Position numbers and translations under genes: made by a program
From: a bacterium
GTDB lineage: Bacteria > Bdellovibrionota_G > JALEGL01
DNA: 64,000 nucleotides
NCBI GenBank assembly: GCA_022763185.1
Contig: JALEGL010000006.1
Coordinates: forward strand, 1-64,000
Direction: 5' to 3'
The notes under the pieces: model-generated
What the model saw: the letters and a program-made list of their open reading frames with translations, nothing else
Databases searched by the model: none
What the model was told of the DNA's origin: nothing
In this document: positions 8,843 to 18,571 of the stretch, one piece after another
Position numbering within the stretch: position 1 is the first letter of the stretch
How the letters are laid out: each line of letters begins with the position of its first letter

Positions 8843-10213
8843 ATGTTAACAAAGAATTTTTTAGGCAGTACAGAGTTAGAAGTATCCAAGCTAGGCTTTG
8901 GAACCTATAGGGTTGATGCTAGAGTCAAAACCCATGAGCAAGCCTTATCTTATGCTTTGGACCAAGGTGTTAACTTAATTGATACCAGCAGCAATTACAT
9001 GCATGGTTATTCAGAGCAGTTGATTGGGCAAGTCATCCATGGCAAGATCAAAAAAGGTCAATTAAAGAGGCAAGACTGCGTCATTGTCAGCAAAGCCGGT
9101 TATGTTCAAGGTGAAACCTTAGAAAAAACCAAACAGCATGCAGAAACCTATGGCCAAGCCTTGGTTAAAATCAACGATCAACATTGGCATTGCCTGGCAC
9201 CACATTTTATTCAACAGCAAATTGATCAGTCTTTACAGCGCATGCAGCTCGATCAGATTGACGTTTATTTGCTGCACAACCCTGAATATCTTTTGCCAAG
9301 CTTGGGGGAGGAAAAATTTTATAGCGTTATTGAGTTGGCATTTGCAGCTTTGGAAAAGGCAGTAACAGAAGGCAAGATCAAATATTATGGTGTTTCATCC
9401 AATACCTTTGCAAGCAAAGACAATCAGGTCAATTTAGATCAAGTATGGACCTGTGCCAATGCGGTGAATCCCAAACATCATTTTAGAGTGATTGAGTTTC
9501 CTTTAAACTTGTTTGAGTCATCAGCAGCTGTGGATAAAGATATCAATCTATTAGAAAAAGCGCAGATGTATGGTTTAGGGACCTTGGCCAACAGACCGCT
9601 TAATGCGTTTACCCCAGCAAAAGAGCTGTTTCGTTTGGTGAGCTTTAAAATTGATAAAAAAGATGAGGTTCTTTTAGATAAAGAATTGGCCAAGCATTTA
9701 CAGGCCTTGGTTCAGTGGGAAAAAGAATTCAATCAAATCCCCATGGATGAAAAAGTCCAACCGTTTTTTCTTGGCCATGTTTTGTATGCGCAAAAAGAAA
9801 ACATCACGGATCTGTTTCAATGGCAGGACTTGTACCGCTATCAAATTCATCCTTTGCTAGAAAACAGCATTAAACAGCTCAGTCAAATTGATGAAATCAG
9901 AACCTGGTTGGATGAATACATGACCCAATCCATGCAGTTGATTAAAATATATACAGAGTCTTTAAGCTTAAAAGCGCAAAAAAAATCAGAAGCTTTAATG
10001 CATTGGCTAGATGAACAAAACCAAGGTTTAAAACAGTTTAAAAGCCTTTCACAAAAAGTTTTGTCCGTGTATCAATCTTTGCCGGAGTTGAGTTCAGTCT
10101 TGGTAGGGATGCGTGAAGAAAAATATGTTGAGGATGTTTTAAACAGTCAAGCAGATTTAGATGAAGAGCAAGCAAAAGCAATTTTACAAGGTTTTAAGGA
10201 TATCGCTTCATGA
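8843..10213 (+). CDS. aldo/keto reductase family protein with C-terminal extension
   Basis: The N-terminal ~260 residues form an aldo/keto reductase barrel: LGFGTYR, IDTSSNY (Asp and Tyr of the tetrad), VSKAGY (Lys) and VYLLHNPEYL (His). The C-terminal ~170 residues are helical with no recognised family. Substrate is unknown. ATG 8843 is preferred over the GTG at 8840 because AGAAGA lies 6 nt upstream. The stop overlaps the start of the ABC-F gene (ATGA), so the two are translationally coupled. Confidence 0.82.
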   Translation: MLTKNFLGSTELEVSKLGFGTYRVDARVKTHEQALSYALDQGVNLIDTSSNYMHGYSEQLIGQVIHGKIKKGQLKRQDCVIVSKAGYVQGETLEKTKQHAETYGQALVKINDQHWHCLAPHFIQQQIDQSLQRMQLDQIDVYLLHNPEYLLPSLGEEKFYSVIELAFAALEKAVTEGKIKYYGVSSNTFASKDNQVNLDQVWTCANAVNPKHHFRVIEFPLNLFESSAAVDKDINLLEKAQMYGLGTLANRPLNAFTPAKELFRLVSFKIDKKDEVLLDKELAKHLQALVQWEKEFNQIPMDEKVQPFFLGHVLYAQKENITDLFQWQDLYRYQIHPLLENSIKQLSQIDEIRTWLDEYMTQSMQLIKIYTESLSLKAQKKSEALMHWLDEQNQGLKQFKSLSQKVLSVYQSLPELSSVLVGMREEKYVEDVLNSQADLDEEQAKAILQGFKDIAS

Positions 10214-12156
10214 TTAGTGTTGAAAATGTAAGTAAAATGTTTGGTCCACAAACCTTGTATCAAGATGCATCGTTTTCTATAGAAACCGGACAAAAAATAG
10301 CCCTCTTAGGACCCAACGGTGCTGGTAAGTCTACGTTTTTTAAAATCCTGATGGGTGAAGAAGTGGCGGATACTGGAGAAATCAGAACGCCTAAAAATTA
10401 CAGCATGGGGATGTTACGCCAGGAATGGGAGCCTCCCAAAGATAAAAGTATCTTACAAGCAACCTTGATGGAGTTTAAAGCTTGGTATCAATGCAAACAG
10501 GATTTAGAGCAGCTTCAAAAAAACATTAAAAGCAGTGAAACAGCACAAAAAAACTATGCCCAACAAGAAGAAGCATTTTTATCTTTGGGTGGCTTTGCGG
10601 TTGAACAAGAAGCCAAGGAGCTACTCAGCGGTTTAGGATTTAAAGAAGAGCAGTTTGATAAGCCTTGCCAGACCTTAAGTGGAGGCTGGAAAATGCGCGT
10701 GCATTTGGCAGGACTTTTATTGCAAAAGCCAGAGGCCCTACTCTTAGATGAACCCACCAACCATTTGGATATTCAGTCGGTGGAATGGTTAGAGCGCTTT
10801 TTAAAAAACTACCCCTATACGGTGTTAATGATTACGCACGATAGGATGTTGGCGCAAAAAATATGCAAACAAGTCTTGGAATTTGCTCCGCCAAAACTCA
10901 ACAAGTGGCCGTATCGTGTAGAGCGTTTTGAAAAAGAAAAAGTGGAACGCATGAAAGTGATTCAAGCAGAATATGAAAACAAAATGAAAGAGCTTGAACA
11001 CCTAGAGCAATTTATTTCCAGGTTTAAAGCCAAGGCCAGTAAAGCCAGACAAGCGCAGAGCAGAATGAAATCGGCTGAAAAATACCGAGAAGACATGGAA
11101 AAAATTAAAGCCGAGATGCCCGTCTTTTCCAAAAGGCCGTCTAAGTTTTCTTTACAAATCACCTCTCGCCTACCCAAGGTGGTTCTTTCTTTTGAAAACG
11201 CTTGCTTTGGTTACAGTCAAGATAAGCCCTTGTATACTATTGATGAAGTGCTCATTGAGTCTGGAAAAAAAATAGGCGTCATAGGTCAAAACGGTGTGGG
11301 TAAAAGTACCTTTTTAAAAACTTGTGCTGGTGAGTTGAAGCTTTTAAAAGGTGAGTGGAAAAAACCAGACAGTGTTGATGTGGCTCTATTTACGCAACAT
11401 AGAATGGAAGAACTGCCCTTGCAGTACACAGGAATTAATTATTTGCTAGAGAGTACTCAAGGAAACACCATCACTCAAATTAGAGGTGTGTGTGGAACAT
11501 TAGGCTTAGGTCAAAATGATTTGGACAAAAGCATTGAGGTTTTATCCGGTGGAGAAAAAGCGCGATTGAGTTTGGCCAAGATATTGTTGATGAAGCCAGG
11601 TTTATTGCTACTGGATGAGCCCACTAACCATTTAGATATGGAAGCCTGTGATGCCATGCTTAAAGGCTTGGCAGACTACCAAGGAACAGTGATTGTGGTC
11701 TCTCACAATAGAGAGTTTCTAGATGGCCTGGTGGATGAAATCATGGAAATTGATAGTCCAGAGGTGCATCGATATCTAGGAAATTACAGTTACTGGCACA
11801 ATAAACAAATAGAGTTGGGAAAATCTCAAGCCAATCAAGATGAGAGCTCAAAAAACAATGCTGGTCATAAAGCCAAGTCATCGGGTAAAAAAAGCAAAGA
11901 ACAAAAACGTCAAGAAGCCTTGGAGCGGCAAAAAAAATCGCAAGAGAAAAAAAACTTAGTCAAAAAAAACAAAGAGATTGAAACCCAGCTAGAACAAAAC
12001 AAACAAGAACTTGCAAGCATCGACCAAGATCTCATGAATCCAGAAACCATGCAATCACCAGAATTTGCCAACATGATGAAGCGCAGAAAAGAGTTAGAGC
12101 AAAGCCAAGCAAAATTAGAAGAACAATGGCTTTTGATTCAAGATCAGTTAGAATAA
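10210..12156 (+). CDS. ABC-F family ATPase (Uup/YheS-like)
   Basis: A 648-residue soluble protein with two ABC ATPase domains and no membrane segments. Walker A motifs are GPNGAGKST (about residue 34) and GQNGVGKST. The signature motifs are LSGGWKMR and LSGGEKARLS, each followed by LLLDEPTNHLD. A linker rich in charged helices separates them and a Lys/Glu-rich coiled coil (about 560-648) ends the protein. ABC-F proteins act on the ribosome or, for Uup-like ones with a coiled-coil tail, near DNA transactions. Which applies here is uncertain. Confidence 0.9.
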   Translation: MISVENVSKMFGPQTLYQDASFSIETGQKIALLGPNGAGKSTFFKILMGEEVADTGEIRTPKNYSMGMLRQEWEPPKDKSILQATLMEFKAWYQCKQDLEQLQKNIKSSETAQKNYAQQEEAFLSLGGFAVEQEAKELLSGLGFKEEQFDKPCQTLSGGWKMRVHLAGLLLQKPEALLLDEPTNHLDIQSVEWLERFLKNYPYTVLMITHDRMLAQKICKQVLEFAPPKLNKWPYRVERFEKEKVERMKVIQAEYENKMKELEHLEQFISRFKAKASKARQAQSRMKSAEKYREDMEKIKAEMPVFSKRPSKFSLQITSRLPKVVLSFENACFGYSQDKPLYTIDEVLIESGKKIGVIGQNGVGKSTFLKTCAGELKLLKGEWKKPDSVDVALFTQHRMEELPLQYTGINYLLESTQGNTITQIRGVCGTLGLGQNDLDKSIEVLSGGEKARLSLAKILLMKPGLLLLDEPTNHLDMEACDAMLKGLADYQGTVIVVSHNREFLDGLVDEIMEIDSPEVHRYLGNYSYWHNKQIELGKSQANQDESSKNNAGHKAKSSGKKSKEQKRQEALERQKKSQEKKNLVKKNKEIETQLEQNKQELASIDQDLMNPETMQSPEFANMMKRRKELEQSQAKLEEQWLLIQDQLE

Positions 12157-12271
12157 GACTAAATCTTATGAAAAGCTTATAATTAAGCTGAAATGGGCCA
12201 AGGATGCTGATTTATTGCTCACAAAAAAAGATAATAAAAACAATAAAATTAATAAGTTACGGTTTTTTTGT

Positions 12272-12298
12272 TTGGCACTGATATTGCTTTACTATACA
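12272..12298 (+). promoter_or_regulatory. promoter-like boxes before gspD
   Basis: TTGGCA (12272-12277) and TATACA (12293-12298) are 15 bp apart. The likely transcription start falls on or next to the GTG at 12304, which suggests a very short or absent leader. The spacer is short for sigma70, so confidence is limited. Confidence 0.35.
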
Positions 12299-12303
12299 GT
12301 GTT

Positions 12304-14655
12304 GTGAAAAGAGAGATTAAAAAAGGAAAAAATATCGCTTTAGCGTGGACATTGGTTTTATCTTTGGTTTTGCCACCTGCGGGTTTTGCCAGAACCAACT
12401 TACCTAAAAAAGGTGGAAAAGTGACGCTCGATTTTCATGATGTAGCCCTTAAAGATGTGGTTACCGCTATTTCTGAAATTACTGGTAAAAATATTATTCT
12501 TGATCCCAAAGCCAGTGCAAAAATAACCATTATCTCTCCCAATGCTGTTTCCATTGAAGAAGCTTATGACGCATTTTTAACGGTATTGGATCAAAACAAT
12601 TTAACAGCGACTGATCAAGGTCAATTTACGGTCATTGAAAAACGCAGCAATACTCAAAGTGGAGAGATTATCACTGAAGATGATTATTCGGCTGGAGGAA
12701 AGTTGATTACGCGTGTGGTTAAACTGAAATATGTGGATGCTACAATGTTAAGGGAGGCTTTGCGTTCTAAAGTATCCTTAAAAGGGAAGATGATTGCCTA
12801 TGGACCCACCAACAGTTTGTTCATTACCGATTCAGCGGCCAGTGTGCGCAGCATTGAAAAAATGATTCAACTGATGGATAAAGAAAATTTTAAGATGTCT
12901 ACAGAAGTGGTGCCTTTGAAACATGCACAAGCAGATGATATTGCAGAAAAATTAAAAGTCATCATTGACAGTCAAGCTGGTGGTAGACGTTCAAAGTCAA
13001 AACTCAATAACATTGCCGGTCAAGGTGATATTGTTAGTATTTTGCCAGATAACAGAACCAATTCTTTATTGGTGACATCCACACGTAAAGGTTTAGAAGA
13101 TATTTTGGATTTATTGGTGGATTTGGATAGAAAAGCCAGTGATGGAAACTTAGCCAGCCGAGTAAAAATTAAAAAATTGAAACACGCTGACGCTGAAGAG
13201 TTGGCTTCACTATTGTCTGGTTTATTCAATGGCAGTGGTGGCGCAAGCGTTAGAAAAACAAGCAGCAGTTCAAGCAGTGGATCATCACAATCTTCTGCAT
13301 CAAAAGCTCCTGTTATAAGCTCTACCAGTGGTGGTATTTTTGAGGGTGAAGTTAAAGTCGGTGCAGATCCATCAACAAATTCATTGATTATTACTGCATC
13401 TCCCAATGACTATTTATCCATTGAACCGGTCATTGATCAATTGGATCAACGCCGTTCACAGGTTTTTGTTGAAGCATTGATTATGGAAGTGACCATGACC
13501 AATGGTTTTAATGTAGGAGTTGGTCTTGGTGGCAGTGGCGGCGCCAATGGGTTAGGTGGAGCCATAAGTTCTAATGACCCGGGAGCTGTAGGTTCTCCTT
13601 TATTGGTAGGCGTTGAGCCAGCAAAAATGTTTGGTGCATTGGCGGGTTTACCAGGTTTAGCAGGAAGTATTGTAGGAGGTAGCATGAAGTTGCCTGGAAC
13701 AAACCTAAATTTACCTATTAGCGCAGCAACGTTTAGAGCTATGCAAAGTAATGGGTATGTTAATGTGATTTCTTCTCCCAATATTTTAACCACCGATAAT
13801 AAAAAAGCCAGTATAGAGGTTGGCAAGACATTACAAATTCCAAAATCCATCACAATTGCAACTGCTGGGGCATTGCCACAACAAAGCTTTGAAAGTGAAA
13901 ATGTAGGTTTGAAATTAGCTGTAACACCACAAATCAATGATATGAATTCAGTTACATTAGATTTAGAGCAAGTGATTGAAGATGTTGGAGAATATAATGC
14001 TGAAACCCAATCATATCCTAGAGATACAAGAACATTAACAACGACTGTTGTTGCACAAAATCAACAAACCATTGCTTTGGGTGGTTTGATCAAAGATAGA
14101 GAAAAAAACTCAACAGGTAAAGTTCCTTTACTGGGAGATATTCCATTGGTTGGTGCTTTATTTAAACAAAAAGTAAAAAGTTCTGAGAAGGTTAATCTTA
14201 TTCTGTTTTTAACCCCACACATTATTCGTGACCCTATGGACTTAACACGGATTTCTGTGAAGAAAAACAATGAACGTAGACGCTTTAACAAGAAAAATAA
14301 AATTGGTGAGAACCAAGCGTTGTATGATTATGATTTAGACAAAGGTTTAAACATGGCCCCGCAGCCAGATAGAGATGAGTCTTCGGCAAAACCAACAAGA
14401 AGATTTGACTATGAAAACTTTAATCTGGATCAAAATAGTCAGCAAGGCAACAGCACTATAGATAATGCCAGCACAGAAAGCAGCAACAATGGTGATGTGA
14501 GTCGACGTAGAGAAAGCTACCGTCCGCAGAATTATCAACCGCTAAATGATACCGAGGTATCAGCAGCACCTAGGCCAAAAATTGTTAACCCTGGGTATAG
14601 TGTTGAAGACAACCCATTTGCAGATGTCCAGCCACCAAGCAGTTCTACAAATTAG
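12304..14655 (+). CDS. gspD: type II secretion secretin GspD
   Basis: GspD forms the outer-membrane channel of the type II secretion system. GTG 12304 gives 783 residues with a basic N terminus followed by a signal-peptide core; the frame is also open to TTG 12268. Order: N0 domain (VTLDFHDVALKDVVTAISEI), N1-N3 modules with KLKYVDATMLREAL, VVPLKHAQADDIAEKL and KIKKLKHADAEELASLL, a Ser-rich loop, then the secretin domain with VPLLGDIPLVGALFK and LFLTPHIIRDP. The ~110-residue Asn/Ser/Pro-rich tail may bind a pilotin. No other gsp gene is in the window, so it is an orphan locus. Confidence 0.93.
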   Translation: MKREIKKGKNIALAWTLVLSLVLPPAGFARTNLPKKGGKVTLDFHDVALKDVVTAISEITGKNIILDPKASAKITIISPNAVSIEEAYDAFLTVLDQNNLTATDQGQFTVIEKRSNTQSGEIITEDDYSAGGKLITRVVKLKYVDATMLREALRSKVSLKGKMIAYGPTNSLFITDSAASVRSIEKMIQLMDKENFKMSTEVVPLKHAQADDIAEKLKVIIDSQAGGRRSKSKLNNIAGQGDIVSILPDNRTNSLLVTSTRKGLEDILDLLVDLDRKASDGNLASRVKIKKLKHADAEELASLLSGLFNGSGGASVRKTSSSSSSGSSQSSASKAPVISSTSGGIFEGEVKVGADPSTNSLIITASPNDYLSIEPVIDQLDQRRSQVFVEALIMEVTMTNGFNVGVGLGGSGGANGLGGAISSNDPGAVGSPLLVGVEPAKMFGALAGLPGLAGSIVGGSMKLPGTNLNLPISAATFRAMQSNGYVNVISSPNILTTDNKKASIEVGKTLQIPKSITIATAGALPQQSFESENVGLKLAVTPQINDMNSVTLDLEQVIEDVGEYNAETQSYPRDTRTLTTTVVAQNQQTIALGGLIKDREKNSTGKVPLLGDIPLVGALFKQKVKSSEKVNLILFLTPHIIRDPMDLTRISVKKNNERRRFNKKNKIGENQALYDYDLDKGLNMAPQPDRDESSAKPTRRFDYENFNLDQNSQQGNSTIDNASTESSNNGDVSRRRESYRPQNYQPLNDTEVSAAPRPKIVNPGYSVEDNPFADVQPPSSSTN

Positions 14656-14690
14656 AAAGCAATGATGCTCTAAAATGATTTGCAGTTTGT

Positions 14691-14718
14691 TCCCCAAAGC
14701 TATGTCTTAGTTTGGGGG
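14691..14718. terminator. hairpin between convergent gspD and folC
   Basis: CCCCAAA (14692-14698) pairs with TTTGGGG (14711-14717). On the plus strand a T-rich stretch follows within 10 nt, so it is a plausible terminator for gspD. The minus-strand side lacks a T run. Confidence 0.5.
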
Positions 14719-14724
14719 AGCAAC

Positions 14725-15993
14725 TTATTTTTTTATTGAAGTTATAAATTGAATGCATGGACCAACAAAAAAGAACGAACCAAAAATCAAACATTTTTTA
14801 AATTGTTTTTTTATGTCTTTTAAAGCAGCTGTATAGTCTTCATAAAAAACAATAAGGTTCTCTTTATCCTTGCTTTTGACCCAATCCATTACGGTATTAT
14901 AGTCCCAGGCTCGAGTGGACTCAGTCATGCATAGAAAAATAGGTTTTTTATCTTTAAGCAGTGTATTTAAAACAGATTGCCAAGGTTTGTCTGCAAGCAT
15001 GGATAAGCAATATGCATCAATATCAGGGTCATGTGTTTTACTGGTTTTCATCAGTGACATAAAAGACTGTTGATTGTGAGCCACATCAAAAATAAACGTT
15101 GTTTGATCACACATTGTTTTTTGATAGCGCCCTGCCTTTTGTGTGTTTTTAAGAGCGAGCTTTGTTTTTTCAGGATTAAAATTATTTTTTAAAAGCCCAT
15201 GAGCAACTTGGCTTGCTAACAAAGCATTGTGGAGTTGGTGATCGCCCTGTAATGAAAGATGAATAGGTTTGATTAAAAGGTCATCTTCTAAAGCATAGGA
15301 CACGGTATTTTTATTTTGTTGTAAAGAGAAGTCTTGATTTTCTAAGTGTAGGTTAGCCTGCGTTTGTTTGATTATTTTTTTTAACACAAGCAGAGCCTCA
15401 GTGTTTTGATCCAATGAGAAAACCTGATGCTGATGCTTAATGACAGAAAATTTTTCATAGGCAATGGCTTGTAGTGAATTACCTAGATAAGCTTGATGAT
15501 CATAATCAACAGAAGTGAACATTAGGTGACTGTAGCCAAGTGCCGTGGTTGCATCTAAACGTCCACCTAAGCCAGCTTCAATGAGCATATAATCTACGTT
15601 GCTTTCAGAAAAGTAGAGGTAAGCCAATAAAGTAGTGATTTCAAAATAGCTTAGTTTTGGTATCTGTTGATTTTTTTCAGCATCAAATAAGCGGGACAAA
15701 TAGTTTAAAAAAAGATCTTCAGCAATATTTTGATCATTAATTTTAAAGCGGTCATACAGACTGAATAAATGTGGGGACGTATAAACGGCAACGCTTTTGT
15801 TGTGGCTTATTAAAATATTTTTTAAAAATTCAATGCTGGAGCCTTTTCCGTTGGTTCCTAATATTTGAACACAAGTAGAGTTATGTTGGACATTAAAAAA
15901 GTTTAAGGCTTGATGCATTCGTTCAAGGCCAAAAATAAAACGACTTTCAGATTTTTTATCCAGCCAATTAAGAAGTTTATGCTTTGTTTTCAT
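14725..15993 (-). CDS. folC: folylpolyglutamate/dihydrofolate synthase FolC
   Basis: A Mur-ligase-like ATP-dependent enzyme that adds glutamate to dihydropteroate and folates in the cytoplasm. The P-loop GTNGKGSS is at residues 46-53. YTSPHLFSLYDRFKIN and EAGLGGRLDATTAL are the family folate and glutamate segments, and VDYDHQAYLG carries the metal-site His region. 422 residues is full length. Its start overlaps the end of the histidine kinase gene by 17 bp. It is the last gene of the minus-strand run. Confidence 0.9.
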   Translation of the reverse strand: MKTKHKLLNWLDKKSESRFIFGLERMHQALNFFNVQHNSTCVQILGTNGKGSSIEFLKNILISHNKSVAVYTSPHLFSLYDRFKINDQNIAEDLFLNYLSRLFDAEKNQQIPKLSYFEITTLLAYLYFSESNVDYMLIEAGLGGRLDATTALGYSHLMFTSVDYDHQAYLGNSLQAIAYEKFSVIKHQHQVFSLDQNTEALLVLKKIIKQTQANLHLENQDFSLQQNKNTVSYALEDDLLIKPIHLSLQGDHQLHNALLASQVAHGLLKNNFNPEKTKLALKNTQKAGRYQKTMCDQTTFIFDVAHNQQSFMSLMKTSKTHDPDIDAYCLSMLADKPWQSVLNTLLKDKKPIFLCMTESTRAWDYNTVMDWVKSKDKENLIVFYEDYTAALKDIKKQFKKCLIFGSFFFVGPCIQFITSIKK

Positions 15994-17533
15994 AAGGGAT
16001 CTGAAGGGTGAAAATTGTTTTTTCTTCTGAGCTAGAGTCTAAAATAATATCGGCATTTTGTGTATTAAGTAAATCTTTGGTTATGGATAAACCCAATCCT
16101 GATCCAGATTTTTTAGTGGTATAAAAAGCATCAAATATTTTATGTTGATCGTCAGAGTTTATCATGCTTCCAGTATTCCAAACTTTAAATAAAACATAGG
16201 CTTTGTTTTTTTCTATATTTATGCCTATTGTGTCTTTATCATCACAAGCATCGATTGCATTCTTAACAATGTTAAGCAAAGCCTGAAACAGCAATGATTC
16301 ATCAAATATAATTTTGATAAGGTCTGTAGTATTATTGACAACAAAATTTATGTTTTTGCTGGCAAAGCTGGGTCTAAAAAACTGTTGTAAGTCTTCTAAA
16401 AAGTCATTGATCACAATATTTTGCTGTTTGTAATGATCTTTTTTGGCGGTTTGTAAATAGGTTTCAGTAATTGTAAAAAGACGATCAATTTGAGAAGAAA
16501 TAGAACTAATATTTTGTTTTGCGCTATTGGGTATGTCTTCGTCTAAAAGTAACTCTAGATTAAGCTGAATAGCATTAAGCGGGTTTCTTATCTCGTGGTT
16601 GATTTTAGTTGCCATTTCTCCAATAGTAGCAAGTTTTTGTGAATGTAAAATCTGTAAATGTTGTTGATCTATTTTTTCATTTCGCTCTTGAAGAGATTGC
16701 GCCATGGCATTAAAAGAATGAGAAACACTCTGAAATTCTACAGGTCCAGTTGTATCTAGATATAAATCGTATTTGCCATTTTTTATTTTTTCACTCGCAT
16801 TTTTAATTTGTGCAAAAGGTTTTAAAGCTTGCAAGCCAAGTTGTAAAGCAAGAATCGATAGTAAAATCATCAGCAGAGCAACGCTTGATGTAATGGTAAA
16901 TAAGTATTTTTCATTGCTTATATTTTCTGTGATTGTAGTTTCAATTTGTTTTTGAATGATTTTAGATAAAGAGTTGATGCGATTAATGATTTCTGTTTTT
17001 TTACTCTCAAGCTCTCGTCGTATTTGTTCATGTTCTTGATGGAGACTTCTTTTCATTTCCTCTGTATCAGACTCTTGTGCAATTTGAATATGGTTGGCAA
17101 GCTTATAGATATAGTTTTGATAAATTTCATGTTTTTTTTGTAAAAGGTTGAACATTTTTTGAATTCGCAACCAGTGCAGGCTAGGATTTTTATCTTGTTG
17201 TTTAAAAAAGTCTTCAGCGTAATTAAAGCTTTGTTGCATTTTTTTAGAAAAGATTTCTGGATTAAGCGCTGTCAACGAATGTAAAAACTGCTTTCTATCA
17301 TAATTATTGATGATGGTATCCAATGAAAAACTTTCATGTAAATGCAGATAATGGCTGTAGGTGTTGATTTGCTTGTTTAAAGGGAAAAAAGTTTGTTGGA
17401 GGCTCTTTAAATTTTTAATGTTTTTTTGATATTGAACATAGTTAAATAAAAATATGATTAATGCAAAAACAATAAATAAAGCATAAGCAAGAATAAAACG
17501 GCGTTTGATAGAATTAGTAAACAGTTTGTTCAT
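15977..17533 (-). CDS. membrane sensor histidine kinase
   Basis: A 518-residue kinase. One TM helix (about 12-32), a long helical Lys/Glu-rich sensor region (about 35-205), a second TM helix (about 208-232) and a HAMP-like linker precede HisKA with the phospho-acceptor His in INHEIRNPLN (about 315). The HATPase domain has NAIDACD (N box), VWNTGSMI in the G1 position (Asn instead of the usual Asp) and GSGLGLSI (G2). No response regulator is adjacent, so it is an orphan kinase embedded between accA and folC. The ligand cannot be predicted. Confidence 0.9.
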   Translation of the reverse strand: MNKLFTNSIKRRFILAYALFIVFALIIFLFNYVQYQKNIKNLKSLQQTFFPLNKQINTYSHYLHLHESFSLDTIINNYDRKQFLHSLTALNPEIFSKKMQQSFNYAEDFFKQQDKNPSLHWLRIQKMFNLLQKKHEIYQNYIYKLANHIQIAQESDTEEMKRSLHQEHEQIRRELESKKTEIINRINSLSKIIQKQIETTITENISNEKYLFTITSSVALLMILLSILALQLGLQALKPFAQIKNASEKIKNGKYDLYLDTTGPVEFQSVSHSFNAMAQSLQERNEKIDQQHLQILHSQKLATIGEMATKINHEIRNPLNAIQLNLELLLDEDIPNSAKQNISSISSQIDRLFTITETYLQTAKKDHYKQQNIVINDFLEDLQQFFRPSFASKNINFVVNNTTDLIKIIFDESLLFQALLNIVKNAIDACDDKDTIGINIEKNKAYVLFKVWNTGSMINSDDQHKIFDAFYTTKKSGSGLGLSITKDLLNTQNADIILDSSSEEKTIFTLQIPYENKA

Positions 17534-17567
17534 TGTTCAAAGCTTCTAAACCGAACTTTAAATTTTT

Positions 17568-18524
17568 TTATTCATCAGAAAAAACACCAATTTTTCTAAA
17601 CTTGTCATCACGATCTTGAACTAAGGCTTTAGGATCAAGTTTATTTAAAGCGCTTAAGGTTTTGCTAAGCGCTGTTTTTAGATTTTGTGCTGTTTTTTTG
17701 AAATTTCTATGGGCACCACCTTCAGGTTCTGGAATGATTTGATCTGCTATGCCCAAGGCGTGAATTTCTTCTGCGGTGAGCTTTAAACTTTTGGATGCAA
17801 TTTCACCTTTGCTGGCGTCTCGCCATAAAATGGCAGCACAAGATTCTGGTGAGATGACAGAATAAACAGTGTATTCTAGCATTAAAATTTTATTGGCAAC
17901 GCCAATGGCCAAGGCACCACCAGAACCTCCTTCACCAATCACCACAGAAATAATAGGGACTTTTAAGTGGCTCATCACCATGATATTTTTAGCAATGGCT
18001 TCTGCTTGACCACGCTCTTCTGCTTCAATACCAGGGTAGGCACCAGGCGTATCAATAAAAGTAATGATAGGAATAGAAAAGCGCTCTGCCAAGCCCATTA
18101 AACGAAGAGCTTTGCGATACCCTTCAGGCTGAGGCATTCCAAAATTACGTTGCATTTTTTCTTTGGTGCTGCGGCCTTTTTGATGGCCAATAAGCATGAC
18201 TGGCTGGTTGGCAAAATAAGCCAAGCCACCAATGATGGACTTATCATCAGAGAAGTTGCGGTCTCCATGCAGTTCAGTAAAGTTTTCAAAAATTTCATGC
18301 ACATAATCTAAAAAATATGGACGATTGGGGTGGCGTGAGAGCTGTGTTTTTTGCCAAGGATCAAGTTTAGAAAAAGTATTGTTAATGAGGTGAGAGAGCT
18401 TTTGTTCAAGCTTTTTCAGTTCCTGGTCAATATTAACTTTTCCAGCAAGTTTAAGATCTTTAAGTTCAGAAATTTTTTGCTCTAATTCAACAATAGGTTT
18501 TTCAAAGTCTAAGTGCATATTCAT
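17568..18524 (-). CDS. accA: acetyl-CoA carboxylase carboxyltransferase subunit alpha
   Basis: AccA, with AccD, transfers the carboxyl group from carboxybiotin to acetyl-CoA, the first step of fatty acid synthesis. The 318-residue protein shows family blocks LSRHPNRPYFLDYV, FTELHGDRNFSDD, GMPQPEGYRKALRLM, IITFIDTPGAYPG, and GEGGSGGALAIGVAN. Full length. It lies 47 nt after miaA and 34 nt before the histidine kinase. accD is not in the window. Confidence 0.96.
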   Translation of the reverse strand: MNMHLDFEKPIVELEQKISELKDLKLAGKVNIDQELKKLEQKLSHLINNTFSKLDPWQKTQLSRHPNRPYFLDYVHEIFENFTELHGDRNFSDDKSIIGGLAYFANQPVMLIGHQKGRSTKEKMQRNFGMPQPEGYRKALRLMGLAERFSIPIITFIDTPGAYPGIEAEERGQAEAIAKNIMVMSHLKVPIISVVIGEGGSGGALAIGVANKILMLEYTVYSVISPESCAAILWRDASKGEIASKSLKLTAEEIHALGIADQIIPEPEGGAHRNFKKTAQNLKTALSKTLSALNKLDPKALVQDRDDKFRKIGVFSDE

Positions 18525-18571
18525 AATATTTTGGAAGCTTTCTTTATTATGGATGAATGTTAAATACGGGT

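Noticed and set aside
13446-13937. 163-codon minus-strand frame inside gspD
   Set aside because: Pro/Leu-rich mirror of the secretin coding sequence; gspD is certain and the antisense frame has no recognisable motif.
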